Of a stretch of 64,000 nt of DNA, positions 8,113-16,503 are shown in pieces. Position 1 is the stretch's first letter. Each line of letters opens with the position of its first letter. The notes beneath the pieces are model-generated. The model was not told the origin of the DNA and did not search any database. It saw only the letters and a program-made list of their open reading frames with translations. A program made the position numbers and the translations under genes. This DNA comes from CAVSSX01 sp963730735 (GTDB taxonomy: Bacteria; Actinomycetota; Acidimicrobiia; Acidimicrobiales; RAAP-2), in contig CAVSSX010000008.1 in assembly GCA_963730735.1 (NCBI GenBank), positions 248,001 through 312,000 of the forward strand. The letters are read 5' to 3'.

Positions 8113-8799
8113 ATGGCCGACACCGCCGGGACCATCGTGGTCATCGAGGACGACGACCACATCGCCGATCTGGTGGACCTCTACCTGCGCCGGGACGGGT
8201 TCCGGGTCGTCGGAGCAACCGACGGAGCCACCGGCCTGGCCCGGGTCGAGCAGGAGTCGGCCCATCTGGTGATCGCCGATCTCGGACTTCCCGGGGACCT
8301 GGGCGGGCTCGAGGTCTGCCGCCGGCTCCGGGCCCGGGGCGACACCCCTCTCCTGCTGCTCGCCACCCACGAGGGCGAGGCCGACCGGGTGCGCGGGCTC
8401 GAGCTCGGGGCCGACGACTACGTCACCAAGCCCTTCTCGGCTCGGGCCCTGCTGGCCCGGGTCCACGGCCTCCTGCGGCGCAGCGCCCCGACCGAACCGC
8501 CGATCGGGCCCACCGCCGTGGTCGTGGTGGGCGACCTCGAGGTCGACTTCGGGCGACGGCAGGCCCGCCGGGTCGACGGCCCGGTGGCCCTCACGAGCCG
8601 CGAGTTCGACCTGTTGGCCTTCTTCGTGCGCCAGCGCGGCACCCCCCTGTCCCGGCGCCAGCTGCTCGACGGCGTGTGGGGCGACGGCTGGATCGGCGAC
8701 GAGCGGACGGTCGACGTCCACGTGGCCCAGCTCCGCCGAAAGCTCGGACCCTCGCTCCCCCTCACCACCGTCTGGGGCCTCGGCTACCGCTTCGGCTAG
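8113..8799 (+). CDS. OmpR/PhoB-family response regulator (orphan)
   Basis: A 228-aa two-domain regulator. The receiver has the acidic pocket EDDD at residues 12-15, phospho-acceptor Asp56 (VIADLGLP), Thr85 and Lys106 (YVTKPF). The winged-helix DNA-binding domain covers about 130-228 (LTSREFDLLAFF, ERTVDVHVAQLRRKLG, VWGLGYRFG). No kinase gene is adjacent, so its partner must be elsewhere. It is divergent from trpC and converges on the next gene. Confidence 0.92.
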   Translation: MADTAGTIVVIEDDDHIADLVDLYLRRDGFRVVGATDGATGLARVEQESAHLVIADLGLPGDLGGLEVCRRLRARGDTPLLLLATHEGEADRVRGLELGADDYVTKPFSARALLARVHGLLRRSAPTEPPIGPTAVVVVGDLEVDFGRRQARRVDGPVALTSREFDLLAFFVRQRGTPLSRRQLLDGVWGDGWIGDERTVDVHVAQLRRKLGPSLPLTTVWGLGYRFG

Positions 8800-8824
8800 G
8801 TCCGGTCCCGCCAGGGGTGCGGTG

Positions 8825-9187
8825 TCAGACCCCGTGGGCGGCGGCCACCGCCGACTGGACCTCGGCCCGGACGGCGGCCACGTCGCGCAGCGACAGCCGC
8901 TCCACCCGGTCCCCGGTCAGGGTGATCCGCAGCTCGGTCTCGAGCTTGCCGCTGTTGGTGCTCTCGACCCGCTCCTCGGCCACCGCCGTGACCTCCCGCA
9001 GCGCCACCTCGACCGTCTCACCCCGGAAGGCGGCGTCGACCCGGTTCGGGGTGAACACCAGCCGGCGGTCGGTCAGGGTCAGGCGCCCGGTCACCGAGCG
9101 ACCGGCGTTCTGCTCCCGATTGGCCGACCACTCGCCCACCCGGACCTCCCCGGGCTCGACCTGCGGTGCCTTGGTGAACAGACCCAC
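8825..9187 (-). CDS. PH/GRAM-like small protein of unknown function
   Basis: A 120-aa soluble protein. The pattern GRLTLTDRRLVFTPNR followed by alternating beta strands (VEVALREVTAV, LETELRITLTG) resembles bacterial PH/GRAM-like domains, which bind lipids or act as adaptors. No signal peptide, transmembrane segment or catalytic motif is visible. It lies 8 bp downstream of ygfZ and may be the last gene of the his-trpE-ygfZ unit. Confidence 0.75.
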   Translation of the reverse strand: MGLFTKAPQVEPGEVRVGEWSANREQNAGRSVTGRLTLTDRRLVFTPNRVDAAFRGETVEVALREVTAVAEERVESTNSGKLETELRITLTGDRVERLSLRDVAAVRAEVQSAVAAAHGV

Positions 9188-9195
9188 CCGGCCGC

Positions 9196-10227
9196 TCAGC
9201 CGTGCTCGGGCCAGGGCAGCTCGACGACCGTCGCCGAGCTCGGGCCACCCACCACCCGCTGGCCACCGGCCAGGGCCACGACGTCACCCGGGGCGGTCGA
9301 ACGGTGCAGGTAGGCGAGGGCGATGGTGGCCTGCCGGTGCGGATCGAAGGCCGACGAGGTCACGGCCCCGACCGCCTTGGCGCCGGTCGCCTCGTCGGTC
9401 GCCGACGCGGTGATGGTGGCGCCGACCAGGGCATCGGGGGCACGGTCGTCCGAGGGACCGGCCACGACGAGGCCCCGCAGGTGCCGGGCGACCTTGTTGC
9501 CCCGGGCGTCGAGCCGGGCCACCAGCTCCTGGCCGGTGTAGCAGCCCTTGGTGAAGCTGACGGTCGCCGGCACGAGTCCGGGCACCTCGGCCGGGATGGT
9601 GCGCTCGTCGAGTTCCCGGCCCATGACCGGCAGCCCCCAGCCGATGCGCACGACCGCCCAGGCCTCGGCCGGGCACCAGGCGAACCCGGCCGGCAGCTCG
9701 GCGCCGTCCTGCCGGGGCCGGAGCACGTCCCGGCCGGCCCACCCGAGCCACGTGGCGTCGACGGCCACCGCCGGCGGCCCGGCCACGCCATCGGTCGCCC
9801 CGACCAGCGAGGCGACCACCGAGGGGTCCGAGACGGCCTCGGCGTCACCGCGCAGGGCCACGCACTCCCAGTCGAGGTCGTCGATCTCGAGCTTCGAGCG
9901 CAGCTTGAACCGTCGGAGCCGGGCTTCGGCCACCGACCCGAACCCGGCGTCGGTGTCGATCAAGAAGCCGTCCTCGGCCACCCGGGTCACCCGGACGGCC
10001 GCATCGACCTTGCCCTCGGGCGAGAGCAGCAGGGCGCCGGTCGCCCGACCGACGGCCAGCGAGTCGAGGTCCTGCGAGCACTGTCCCTGGAGGTAGGCCA
10101 GGGCGTCGGGTCCGTGGACGTGGCGCACGTCACGGGCCAGCCGGTAGGCGCCGCGTCCACCTCGGAGCGCCTCGATCCCGGCCGCCACCTGGTCGGGTGG
10201 GACCGTGGTCGGCGGACCGGCGCTCAC
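9196..10227 (-). CDS. ygfZ: Folate-binding YgfZ/GcvT-like Fe-S cluster assembly protein
   Basis: A 343-aa protein of the tetrahydrofolate-binding GcvT-like family. The YgfZ signature KGCYTGQELVARLDARG is complete, with its conserved Cys. The N-terminal HVHGPDALAYLQGQCSQDL also fits. The family helps assemble or repair certain Fe-S enzymes. The GTG start overlaps the trpE stop (GTGA). Confidence 0.93.
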   Translation of the reverse strand: MSAGPPTTVPPDQVAAGIEALRGGRGAYRLARDVRHVHGPDALAYLQGQCSQDLDSLAVGRATGALLLSPEGKVDAAVRVTRVAEDGFLIDTDAGFGSVAEARLRRFKLRSKLEIDDLDWECVALRGDAEAVSDPSVVASLVGATDGVAGPPAVAVDATWLGWAGRDVLRPRQDGAELPAGFAWCPAEAWAVVRIGWGLPVMGRELDERTIPAEVPGLVPATVSFTKGCYTGQELVARLDARGNKVARHLRGLVVAGPSDDRAPDALVGATITASATDEATGAKAVGAVTSSAFDPHRQATIALAYLHRSTAPGDVVALAGGQRVVGGPSSATVVELPWPEHG

Positions 10228-11759
10228 GTCGTCCCCCGCGCTGCGGCCATCCGGCGGGCGGCGGCCACGGCGGCCAGGACGGCCGCCGCCTTGTGCGAGC
10301 ACTCGGCGTCCTCGGTCGCCGGGTCACTGTCGGCCACGATGCCCGCCCCGGCCTGGACCGAGGCCCGGCCGTCGGGCGCCACCACCATGGTGCGGATGGC
10401 GATGGCCGTGTCGAGGTTGCCCGAGAAGTCGAGGTAGCCGACCACCCCGCCGTAGACGCCGCGCTTGGTCGGCTCGAGGTCGTCGATGATCTCCATGGCC
10501 CGGACCTTGGGCGCCCCCGACAGCGTGCCGGCGGGCAGGGTGGCCCGCAGGACGTCGATCGGGCCCTTCCCGGGCACCAGCCGGCCCGAGACCTGGGACG
10601 TCAGGTGCATGATGTGGCTGTAGCGCTCGACGGTCATCAGCTCGTCGACCACCTCGGTCCCGAAGGCCACCACCCGGCCGACGTCGTTGCGGGCCAGGTC
10701 GACCAGCATCACGTGCTCGGCCAGCTCCTTGGGGTCCTCGATGAGCTCGGCCGCCCGCAGGCGGTCCTCCTCCTCGGTCAGACCCCGGGGCCGGGAGCCG
10801 GCGATGGGTCGCGAGATGACCTCGCCGTCGCGCAGGCGGACCATCGGCTCGGGCGAGGAACCGACCACACAGACCTCGGGGAGGCGCAGGAAGTACAGGT
10901 ACGGGCTCGGGTTGAGGAGCCGCAGGGCGCGGTAGACGTCGAAGGGATCGGCCCCGAGCTCGAAGTCGAAGCGCTGCGACAGCACCACCTGGAAGATGTC
11001 GCCGGCGGTGACGTGCTCCTTGGCCACCTCGACGGCGGCCCGGTAGCGATCGCTCGACATGGTCCGGGTCATCTCGGCGCCGGGCGCACCGCGCTCGGGC
11101 ACCGGCAGCGGGTGCGCCGGCACCGGGCGGAAGCAGTCGGCGGCCAACTGGGCCAGCCGGACCCGGGCCGCCTCGTAGGCCGCCGAGAGCTCCTCGGGAC
11201 CCCAACTCGGGTCGGTCGGGACGTTGTCGATGAGGACGATCCGCTGCCGCCAGTGATCGAAGGCGGCCAGCTGGCCGATGACCACCATGGCGGCATCGGG
11301 GAACCCGCAATCGTCCGGCGGGGTGTCGGGCAGGTGCTCGACTTCGCGCACCACGTCGTAGCCCAGGTAGCCCACGACCCCGCCGTGGAGCGGCGGCAGA
11401 TCGTCGAGGACCGGGGAACGGTAGGTGGCCAACAGGGACTCGAGGGACGAGAGGATCCCGTCCACCCCCTCGGGCACGGCCATGGCGCCCGACGTGGTGA
11501 CCTGCCGGCCCCGGGCCACCAGGGTGGCCAGCGGCGAACGCCCCACGAACGAGTACCGGCCCCAGCGCTCGCCACCCTCGACCGATTCGAGCAGGAAGCC
11601 CGGCTCGTCGCCGACGGCCTGGAGGAAGGCCGACACCGGCGTGAGGGTGTCGGCCACCACCTCGCACCACACGGGAACGATGGCGTGGCGCCCGGCCAGC
11701 GAGGCGAACTCCTCGGGGTCGGGGCGCAGCCGCAGATCGGACTGGGCTGCCGTGGTCAC
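10224..11759 (-). CDS. trpE: Anthranilate synthase component I
   Basis: A 511-aa chorismate-using enzyme that makes anthranilate with a TrpG glutaminase. The N-terminal LLES motif with a following serine (FLLESVEGGERWGRYS) is the tryptophan feedback site. The C-terminal chorismate domain has IAGSRPRG, DLARNDVGRV, HLTSQVSG and the GTLSGAPK block. The GTG start at 11759 lies 10 bp after hisI; a longer reading from 11834 would run into hisI. trpG and trpD are not in the window. It travels with his genes, separate from trpCFBA. Confidence 0.96.
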   Translation of the reverse strand: MTTAAQSDLRLRPDPEEFASLAGRHAIVPVWCEVVADTLTPVSAFLQAVGDEPGFLLESVEGGERWGRYSFVGRSPLATLVARGRQVTTSGAMAVPEGVDGILSSLESLLATYRSPVLDDLPPLHGGVVGYLGYDVVREVEHLPDTPPDDCGFPDAAMVVIGQLAAFDHWRQRIVLIDNVPTDPSWGPEELSAAYEAARVRLAQLAADCFRPVPAHPLPVPERGAPGAEMTRTMSSDRYRAAVEVAKEHVTAGDIFQVVLSQRFDFELGADPFDVYRALRLLNPSPYLYFLRLPEVCVVGSSPEPMVRLRDGEVISRPIAGSRPRGLTEEEDRLRAAELIEDPKELAEHVMLVDLARNDVGRVVAFGTEVVDELMTVERYSHIMHLTSQVSGRLVPGKGPIDVLRATLPAGTLSGAPKVRAMEIIDDLEPTKRGVYGGVVGYLDFSGNLDTAIAIRTMVVAPDGRASVQAGAGIVADSDPATEDAECSHKAAAVLAAVAAARRMAAARGTT

Positions 11760-11769
11760 GGTCGGACGG

Positions 11770-12219
11770 TCAATGAGCCGGGCCCGGGCCGGCGGGCGTG
11801 CCCGCCGGCGAGGGCGTGTCGGGCCGATCGACACCGGGGCCCTCGGCCAGGGTCCGGTAGAAGCAGGTGCGCTCGCCGGTGTGGCAGGCGCCCTTCCCGT
11901 GCTGGTCGACCAGCACCACCAGGGCGTCCCCGTCGCAGTCGAGCCGCAGCTCGCGCACGTACTGACGGTCGCCCGACGTCTCGCCCTTGCACCACAGTTC
12001 CTGGCGGCTCCGGCTCCAGAACCAGGTCCGGCCGGTGTCGATGGTCTTTCGGAGCGACACCTCGTTCATGTAGGCCACCGTGTAGACGGTGCCGTCGTGG
12101 GCGTCCTGGACCACGGTGGCCAGCAGCCCGTCGGCCCCGAACTTCACCTGGGCCACCAAGGACTCGTCGGCCACCAGGGGCGCGCCCTCGGGGGCGGTCT
12201 CGACCGGTGCCGTGCTCAC
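11770..12219 (-). CDS. hisI: Phosphoribosyl-AMP cyclohydrolase
   Basis: A 149-aa single-function PRA-CH that opens the purine ring in histidine step 3. Metal-binding motifs are clear: WFWSRSRQELWCKGETSG, DCDGDALVVLVDQ and GACHTGERTCFYR. No HisE domain is fused. The GTG start overlaps the stop of the GroES-like gene. An Ala/Pro/Gly tail of about 25 residues follows the catalytic domain. Confidence 0.95.
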   Translation of the reverse strand: MSTAPVETAPEGAPLVADESLVAQVKFGADGLLATVVQDAHDGTVYTVAYMNEVSLRKTIDTGRTWFWSRSRQELWCKGETSGDRQYVRELRLDCDGDALVVLVDQHGKGACHTGERTCFYRTLAEGPGVDRPDTPSPAGTPAGPGPAH

Positions 12220-12569
12220 AGGTACAGCCCCGTCCCGCCGTCGATCCGCTCGGAGGCCACGGCGTGGATGTCCCGCTCGCGCAGGATCACGTACTCCTCG
12301 CCCTGGACCTCGACCTCGAAGCGGTCCTCGGGGTTGTACAGCACCTTGTCGCCGGGCTTCACCGTGCGGACGTGGGGGCCGACGGCGACCGTCTCGGCCC
12401 ACGACAGCCGGCGCGCCACCTGCGCGGTGGCCGGGATGAGGATGCCGGCCCGGCTGCGGCGCTCCCCCTCGGCCTGGCTCGGCTGGACCAGGACCCGGTC
12501 GAAGAGGACCGAAATGGGCTGCTTGGGCTGGAGTGATTCGTTCACGGCCACCACGGCACGGTACCGCAT
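12216..12569 (-). CDS. GroES-like (Cpn10-fold) protein in the his operon
   Basis: A 117-aa protein. After an N-terminal extension of about 20 residues it follows the Cpn10 pattern: VLFDRVLVQP, a mobile-loop-like region ending AGILIP, VAVGPHV, VKPGDKVLY and EEYVILRERDIHAV. GroES caps the GroEL chamber, but no groEL is present here and the extension is unusual. It is coupled to hisI by a 4-nt overlap, so it may be a dedicated or divergent co-chaperonin. The fold call is good; the function is inference. Confidence 0.82.
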   Translation of the reverse strand: MRYRAVVAVNESLQPKQPISVLFDRVLVQPSQAEGERRSRAGILIPATAQVARRLSWAETVAVGPHVRTVKPGDKVLYNPEDRFEVEVQGEEYVILRERDIHAVASERIDGGTGLYL

Positions 12570-12635
12570 CCTCCACTCGCCCCATGCGGCCCCCGACCGT
12601 CGGCGACCGGGGACGAGGGGTCGTCCACGGCCCGA

Positions 12636-13409
12636 TCAGCCCGGGGGTGCCGGGCGGACGGCCACCCCGTGGTCGGCCAGGAAGTCCTTGGCCTCGCCGA
12701 CCGTGTGCTCGCGCAAATGGAAGATCGAGGCGGCCAGCACGGCGTCGGCGCCACCCTCGACCGCCCCTTCGACCAGGTGCTCCAGCGTGCCCACCCCGCC
12801 CGAGGCCACCACCGGGATCGGCACGGCGTCGACCACCGCCCGGGTCAGCCCGAGGTCGTAGCCGTCCCGGGTCCCGTCGCGATCCATCGAGGTGAGCAGG
12901 ATCTCGCCGGCGCCCAGCTCGGCGCAGTGCTCGACCCAGGCCAGGGCGTCGATGCCGGTGGTCTGGCGTCCCCCGTGGGTGAACACCTCCCAGCCCGACG
13001 CCCCGACCCGGGCCCGGGCGTCGACCGCCACCACCACGCACTGCGCCCCGAACTCCCCCGACAGCTCGGCCACCAGTTCGGGACGGGCCAGCGCGGCGGT
13101 GTTCACCCCGACCTTGTCGGCGCCCGCCCGGAGCAACCGTCGGGCGTCCTCGGCGCTGCGCACCCCCCCGCCGACGGTGAAGGGGATGAAGACCTGCTCG
13201 GCCGTGCGGGCCACCACCTCGACCATGGTCGCCCGGTCGTCCGACGACGCCGTGATGTCGAGGAAGGTCAGCTCGTCGGCCCCCTCGGCGTCGTAGCGGG
13301 CGGCCAGCTCCACCGGGTCACCGGCGTCGAACAGGTCGACGAACCGCACGCCCTTGACCACCCGGCCGCCGGTGACGTCGAGGCACGGGATCACCCGGAT
13401 GTTGCGCAC
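12636..13409 (-). CDS. hisF: Imidazole glycerol phosphate synthase, cyclase subunit
   Basis: A 257-aa TIM barrel that pairs with HisH to make imidazole glycerol phosphate and AICAR. It has the N-terminal catalytic Asp in IPCLDVTGGRVVKG, FTVGGGVRS, the second catalytic Asp in TSMDRDGT, and VVASGGVG. The GTG start lies inside the 3' end of hisA (19-nt overlap). Confidence 0.97.
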   Translation of the reverse strand: MRNIRVIPCLDVTGGRVVKGVRFVDLFDAGDPVELAARYDAEGADELTFLDITASSDDRATMVEVVARTAEQVFIPFTVGGGVRSAEDARRLLRAGADKVGVNTAALARPELVAELSGEFGAQCVVVAVDARARVGASGWEVFTHGGRQTTGIDALAWVEHCAELGAGEILLTSMDRDGTRDGYDLGLTRAVVDAVPIPVVASGGVGTLEHLVEGAVEGGADAVLAASIFHLREHTVGEAKDFLADHGVAVRPAPPG

Positions 13410-14140
13410 GCCGCCAACGCCTCCTCCACCGTCGTCCGACCGTCGACCAGGGCCTTGCCGACGATCGCCCCGTCCAGGCGCCGGCCGGACGACTCGAGTT
13501 GCGACAGCACCACCAGGTCCTGCGCCGAGCCCACCCCGCCCGAGGCCACGACCGGCAGGTCGGTGGTGGCCAGCACCGCCGCCAACCCCTCGAGGTCGGG
13601 CCCGGCCAACGTGCCATCACGCTCGATGGCCGTCACCACCACCGCCCCGATCGGCGCCCCGCCGACCTCCTCGAGCACCTCGGCCACCGTGCGTCCCGAC
13701 CCCTCCAGCCAGCCGCGTACCGCCGCCACCAGTCGACCGTCGTCGTCCCGGCGGTAGTCGAGCCCGAGGGCCACCCGGCCCGGGTAGCGGGCGGCACAGC
13801 TCATGGCCAACCCCGGGTCCTCGAGGGCCGCCGTCCCGAGGACGACCCGGGCCACGCCGGCCTCGAGCAGCTCGGCCACGTCGGCCTCGGTGCGCACGCC
13901 CCCACCGGTCTCGACCGGGACCCCGGCCGCCCGGGCGATGGCCACGACCAGCGGCCGGTTCACCGGCTCCCCGGTGCGGGCGGCGTCGAGGTCGACCACG
14001 TGGAGCCAGCGGGCACCCCGGGCCACGAAGTCGAGGGCCAGGGCCATCGGGTCGCCGTAGCCCTGCTCCCGGTCGAAGTCGCCCTGGGTCAGGCGGACGG
14101 CGGAGCCGCCCCGCAGGTCGATGGCCGGCAGGAGTTCCAC
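13391..14140 (-). CDS. hisA: ProFAR isomerase (HisA)
   Basis: A 249-aa TIM barrel that isomerises ProFAR to PRFAR. Key motifs are LLPAIDLRGGSAVRL with the catalytic Asp, VETGGGVRT, TAIERDGTLAGPDL with the second Asp, and VVASGGVGS. The GTG start overlaps the hisH TAG. In many Actinobacteria this protein (PriA) also does the TrpF reaction; a separate trpF at 6480-7199 suggests it need not here. Confidence 0.95.
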   Translation of the reverse strand: MELLPAIDLRGGSAVRLTQGDFDREQGYGDPMALALDFVARGARWLHVVDLDAARTGEPVNRPLVVAIARAAGVPVETGGGVRTEADVAELLEAGVARVVLGTAALEDPGLAMSCAARYPGRVALGLDYRRDDDGRLVAAVRGWLEGSGRTVAEVLEEVGGAPIGAVVVTAIERDGTLAGPDLEGLAAVLATTDLPVVASGGVGSAQDLVVLSQLESSGRRLDGAIVGKALVDGRTTVEEALAACATSG

Positions 14141-14757
14141 TACCGGCTCCCTTCGGCGCACCGGGCCACGAAGTTGGCCAGGATGGCCAGGCCGGCCGGC
14201 CCCGACTTCTCCGGGTGGAACTGGGTACCCCAGACGTTGGCCCGTTCGCTGGCCACGGCCAGCTCGCCGCCGTAGCTGCAGGTGGCCACGGTCTCGTCGC
14301 CCACCGGCGGGGCGAAGGAGTGCACGAAGTAGACCCACGGGTGCTCGTCCAGGCCGGTGAGGAGGCCCGAGTCGACCCCCGGGACCCGGTCCAGGCGGTT
14401 CCACTGCATCTGGGGTCGCTTGACCGAGTCGGGCAGGCGCTCGACGACGCCCTCGAAGACCCCGAGACCCCGGGCGGCGGGGTTCTCCACCGAGCCGTCG
14501 TAGAGCAGCTGGAAACCGACGCAGATGCCGAGGAACGGCACCCCCTGGTCGATGGCCCGACGGGCCGGGTCACCGAGGCCCGAGCGCTCGAGGGCCTCGG
14601 CGCAGGGCCCGAAGGCGCCGACGCCGGGCAGGACCACGCCCCGGGCCCCGGCCACCTCGTCGGGCTCGCGGACCAGGCGGGCCGGCGCGCCCAGGTGCTC
14701 GAGGGCCTTCTCGGCCGAGCGCAGGTTGCCGATGCCGTAGTCGAGGACGGCGATCAG
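14140..14757 (-). CDS. hisH: Imidazole glycerol phosphate synthase, glutaminase subunit (unusual start)
   Basis: A class I glutamine amidotransferase that feeds ammonia to HisF. It has LPGVGAFG, the nucleophile Cys79 in PFLGICVGF and the His/Glu pair in FHPEKSG. The family N-terminus (LIAVLDYGIGNLRSAEKALEH) is fully encoded, but no ATG, GTG or TTG lies in frame before it; the upstream stop is only 7 codons away. Either CTG at 14757 is the start, or one extra G in the GGGG run at 14773-14776 hides a GTG start at 14782 (VSGRADGDLIAVLDYG). The next in-frame GTG, at 14655, would delete the DYGIGN motif. Confidence 0.9.
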   Translation of the reverse strand: MIAVLDYGIGNLRSAEKALEHLGAPARLVREPDEVAGARGVVLPGVGAFGPCAEALERSGLGDPARRAIDQGVPFLGICVGFQLLYDGSVENPAARGLGVFEGVVERLPDSVKRPQMQWNRLDRVPGVDSGLLTGLDEHPWVYFVHSFAPPVGDETVATCSYGGELAVASERANVWGTQFHPEKSGPAGLAILANFVARCAEGSR

Positions 14758-14795
14758 GTCGCCGTCGGCCCTCCCCGCTCACCGGAGAGCCGGCA

Positions 14796-15419
14796 TCACA
14801 GGGCGCCCTTGGTCGAGGGGATCCCGACCCCCTCCACCCGCACGGCGTCGCGCAGGGCCCGGGCCACCGCCTTGAAGGTGGCCTCGACGATGTGGTGGGT
14901 GTTGCGACCCTCGCGGCGCCGGACGTGCAGGGTGAGGGCGGCCGAGGTGACGAAGGCCCGGAAGAACTCCTCGGTCAGCTGCGGGTCGAAGGGCGGGGTA
15001 CCGAGGCCCGGCGTGTCGGGGGCGAAGGGCACGTCGTAGGCGAGAAACGGCCGACCCGAGAGGTCGAGGGCCACCTCGATCAGCGCCTCGTCCAGCGGCA
15101 CCAGCGTCGAGGCGAACCGACGCACCCCGGCCTTGTCGCCGAGGGCCTCGGCCAGGCAGGCGCCGAGCACGATGCCCACGTCCTCCACCGTGTGGTGGGC
15201 GTCGATCTCGAGGTCGCCCTGCGCCCGCACCACGAGGTCGAACCCCGAGTGGCGGCCGAGCTGCTCGACCATGTGGTCGAAGAAGGGCAGGCCGGTCACC
15301 GAGGACGCCTGGCCGGTCCCGTCGACCACCAGGTCGATCTCGATCGTCGTCTCCTTGGTGCTGCGTCGCCGGCTGGCCGACCGGCCGCCGGTCGAGTCGG
15401 TGCGGGTGTCGTCGCTCAT
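14796..15419 (-). CDS. hisB: Imidazoleglycerol-phosphate dehydratase
   Basis: A 207-aa Mn-dependent dehydratase, without the phosphatase domain of the enterobacterial fusion. Metal-binding motifs are FFDHMVEQLGRHSGFD, DAHHTVEDVGIVLG and the second-half RNTHHIVEATFKA. A basic, Ser/Thr-rich N-terminal extension of about 20 residues precedes the domain. It lies 16 bp after hisC and 38 bp before hisH. Confidence 0.96.
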   Translation of the reverse strand: MSDDTRTDSTGGRSASRRRSTKETTIEIDLVVDGTGQASSVTGLPFFDHMVEQLGRHSGFDLVVRAQGDLEIDAHHTVEDVGIVLGACLAEALGDKAGVRRFASTLVPLDEALIEVALDLSGRPFLAYDVPFAPDTPGLGTPPFDPQLTEEFFRAFVTSAALTLHVRRREGRNTHHIVEATFKAVARALRDAVRVEGVGIPSTKGAL

Positions 15420-15435
15420 GGTGTGGCGCCCCTTC

Positions 15436-16503
15436 TCACAGGCAGGCCGCGAGGGCCTCGAGGAATCGGTCGTTCTCCCGGGGCGTGCCGACGGTGACCC
15501 GCAGGCACTCGGGGAGCCCGTCCCAGCTCGAGCAGTCGCGGACGAGCACCGAGCGGTCCACCAGTCCCTGCCACACCTCGCGGGCCGGACGTTCGAGCGG
15601 ACGGAACAGCACGAAGTTGGCGTCCGAAGGCCAGGTCTCGACCGGGAGCTCGGCCAGGGCAGCCGACAGCCGGCCCCGTTGCTCGGCCACGAGCGACACC
15701 CGGGCCTCCATCTCGGTGCGGAAGCGCAGGGCCAGCAGCCCGGCCACCTGGGTCTGGGCCGACAGGTGGTAGGGCAGGGCCACCTGCTCGCAGGCGGCCA
15801 CGATCTCCGGATCGGCGAGCAGGTAGCCGAGCCGGGCCGCCGCCATGGCCCAGGTCTTGGAGAACGTCCGGACGACCACCAGCCCGCGGGCGTCCGACGA
15901 CCCCCGCAGCTCGAGGGCCGACCACCGGGCGAACTGCCCGTAGGCCTCGTCGGCCACCACCAGGCCCGGCGCCCGCTCGACCACCAACCGGACCAGCTCC
16001 GGCGGTTCGGCCCGGCCGGTGGGGTTGTTGGGCGAGCACAGGAAGGTGACGCTCGGCTGGTGCGCCTCGAGCAGCGCCGTCGCCTCGGCCGGATCGATCT
16101 CGAAATCGGCCGACCGGCCCCCGGCCACCACCTCGGTCCCGGCCAGCCGACTGATCAGCGAGTGCAGGGCGTACGTCGGCTCGAAGAGCAGCGCCGAACG
16201 CCCGGGCCCGCCGAAGGCCAACAGCAGGCACTGCAGCGCCTCGTTGGACCCGTTGGCACAGAACACCTCCTCGGGGGTGACGCCGTGCAGCTCGGCCAGT
16301 CCCTGACGCAGGGCCGTGACGTGCCGGTCGGGGTACCGGTGGAACTCGACGCCCGACAGGGCCGACTCGAACTCGTCGCGCCAGGTCTCGGGCGGCGGGA
16401 ACGGCGACTCGTTGGTGTTGAGGCGGACCTCGGCGTCGACCTGCACCGAGTGGTAGCCCTCGACCAGGGCCAGATCGGGTCGGATCTTGGGGATGAGGCT
16501 CAT
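15436..16503 (-). CDS. hisC: Histidinol-phosphate aminotransferase
   Basis: A 355-aa fold-type I PLP transaminase. It has LNTNESPFPPP, the GSNEAL phosphate region, SPNNPTG, DEAYGQF and the PLP lysine in FSKTWAMAAARLGY. It converts imidazole acetol phosphate to histidinol phosphate. The ATG overlaps the hisD stop by 4 nt. Confidence 0.96.
   Translation of the reverse strand: MSLIPKIRPDLALVEGYHSVQVDAEVRLNTNESPFPPPETWRDEFESALSGVEFHRYPDRHVTALRQGLAELHGVTPEEVFCANGSNEALQCLLLAFGGPGRSALLFEPTYALHSLISRLAGTEVVAGGRSADFEIDPAEATALLEAHQPSVTFLCSPNNPTGRAEPPELVRLVVERAPGLVVADEAYGQFARWSALELRGSSDARGLVVVRTFSKTWAMAAARLGYLLADPEIVAACEQVALPYHLSAQTQVAGLLALRFRTEMEARVSLVAEQRGRLSAALAELPVETWPSDANFVLFRPLERPAREVWQGLVDRSVLVRDCSSWDGLPECLRVTVGTPRENDRFLEALAACL

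Noticed and set aside
7980..8120. Trp attenuator before trpC
   Set aside because: No Trp-codon leader or paired stems; the -10 is 9 nt from the ATG.
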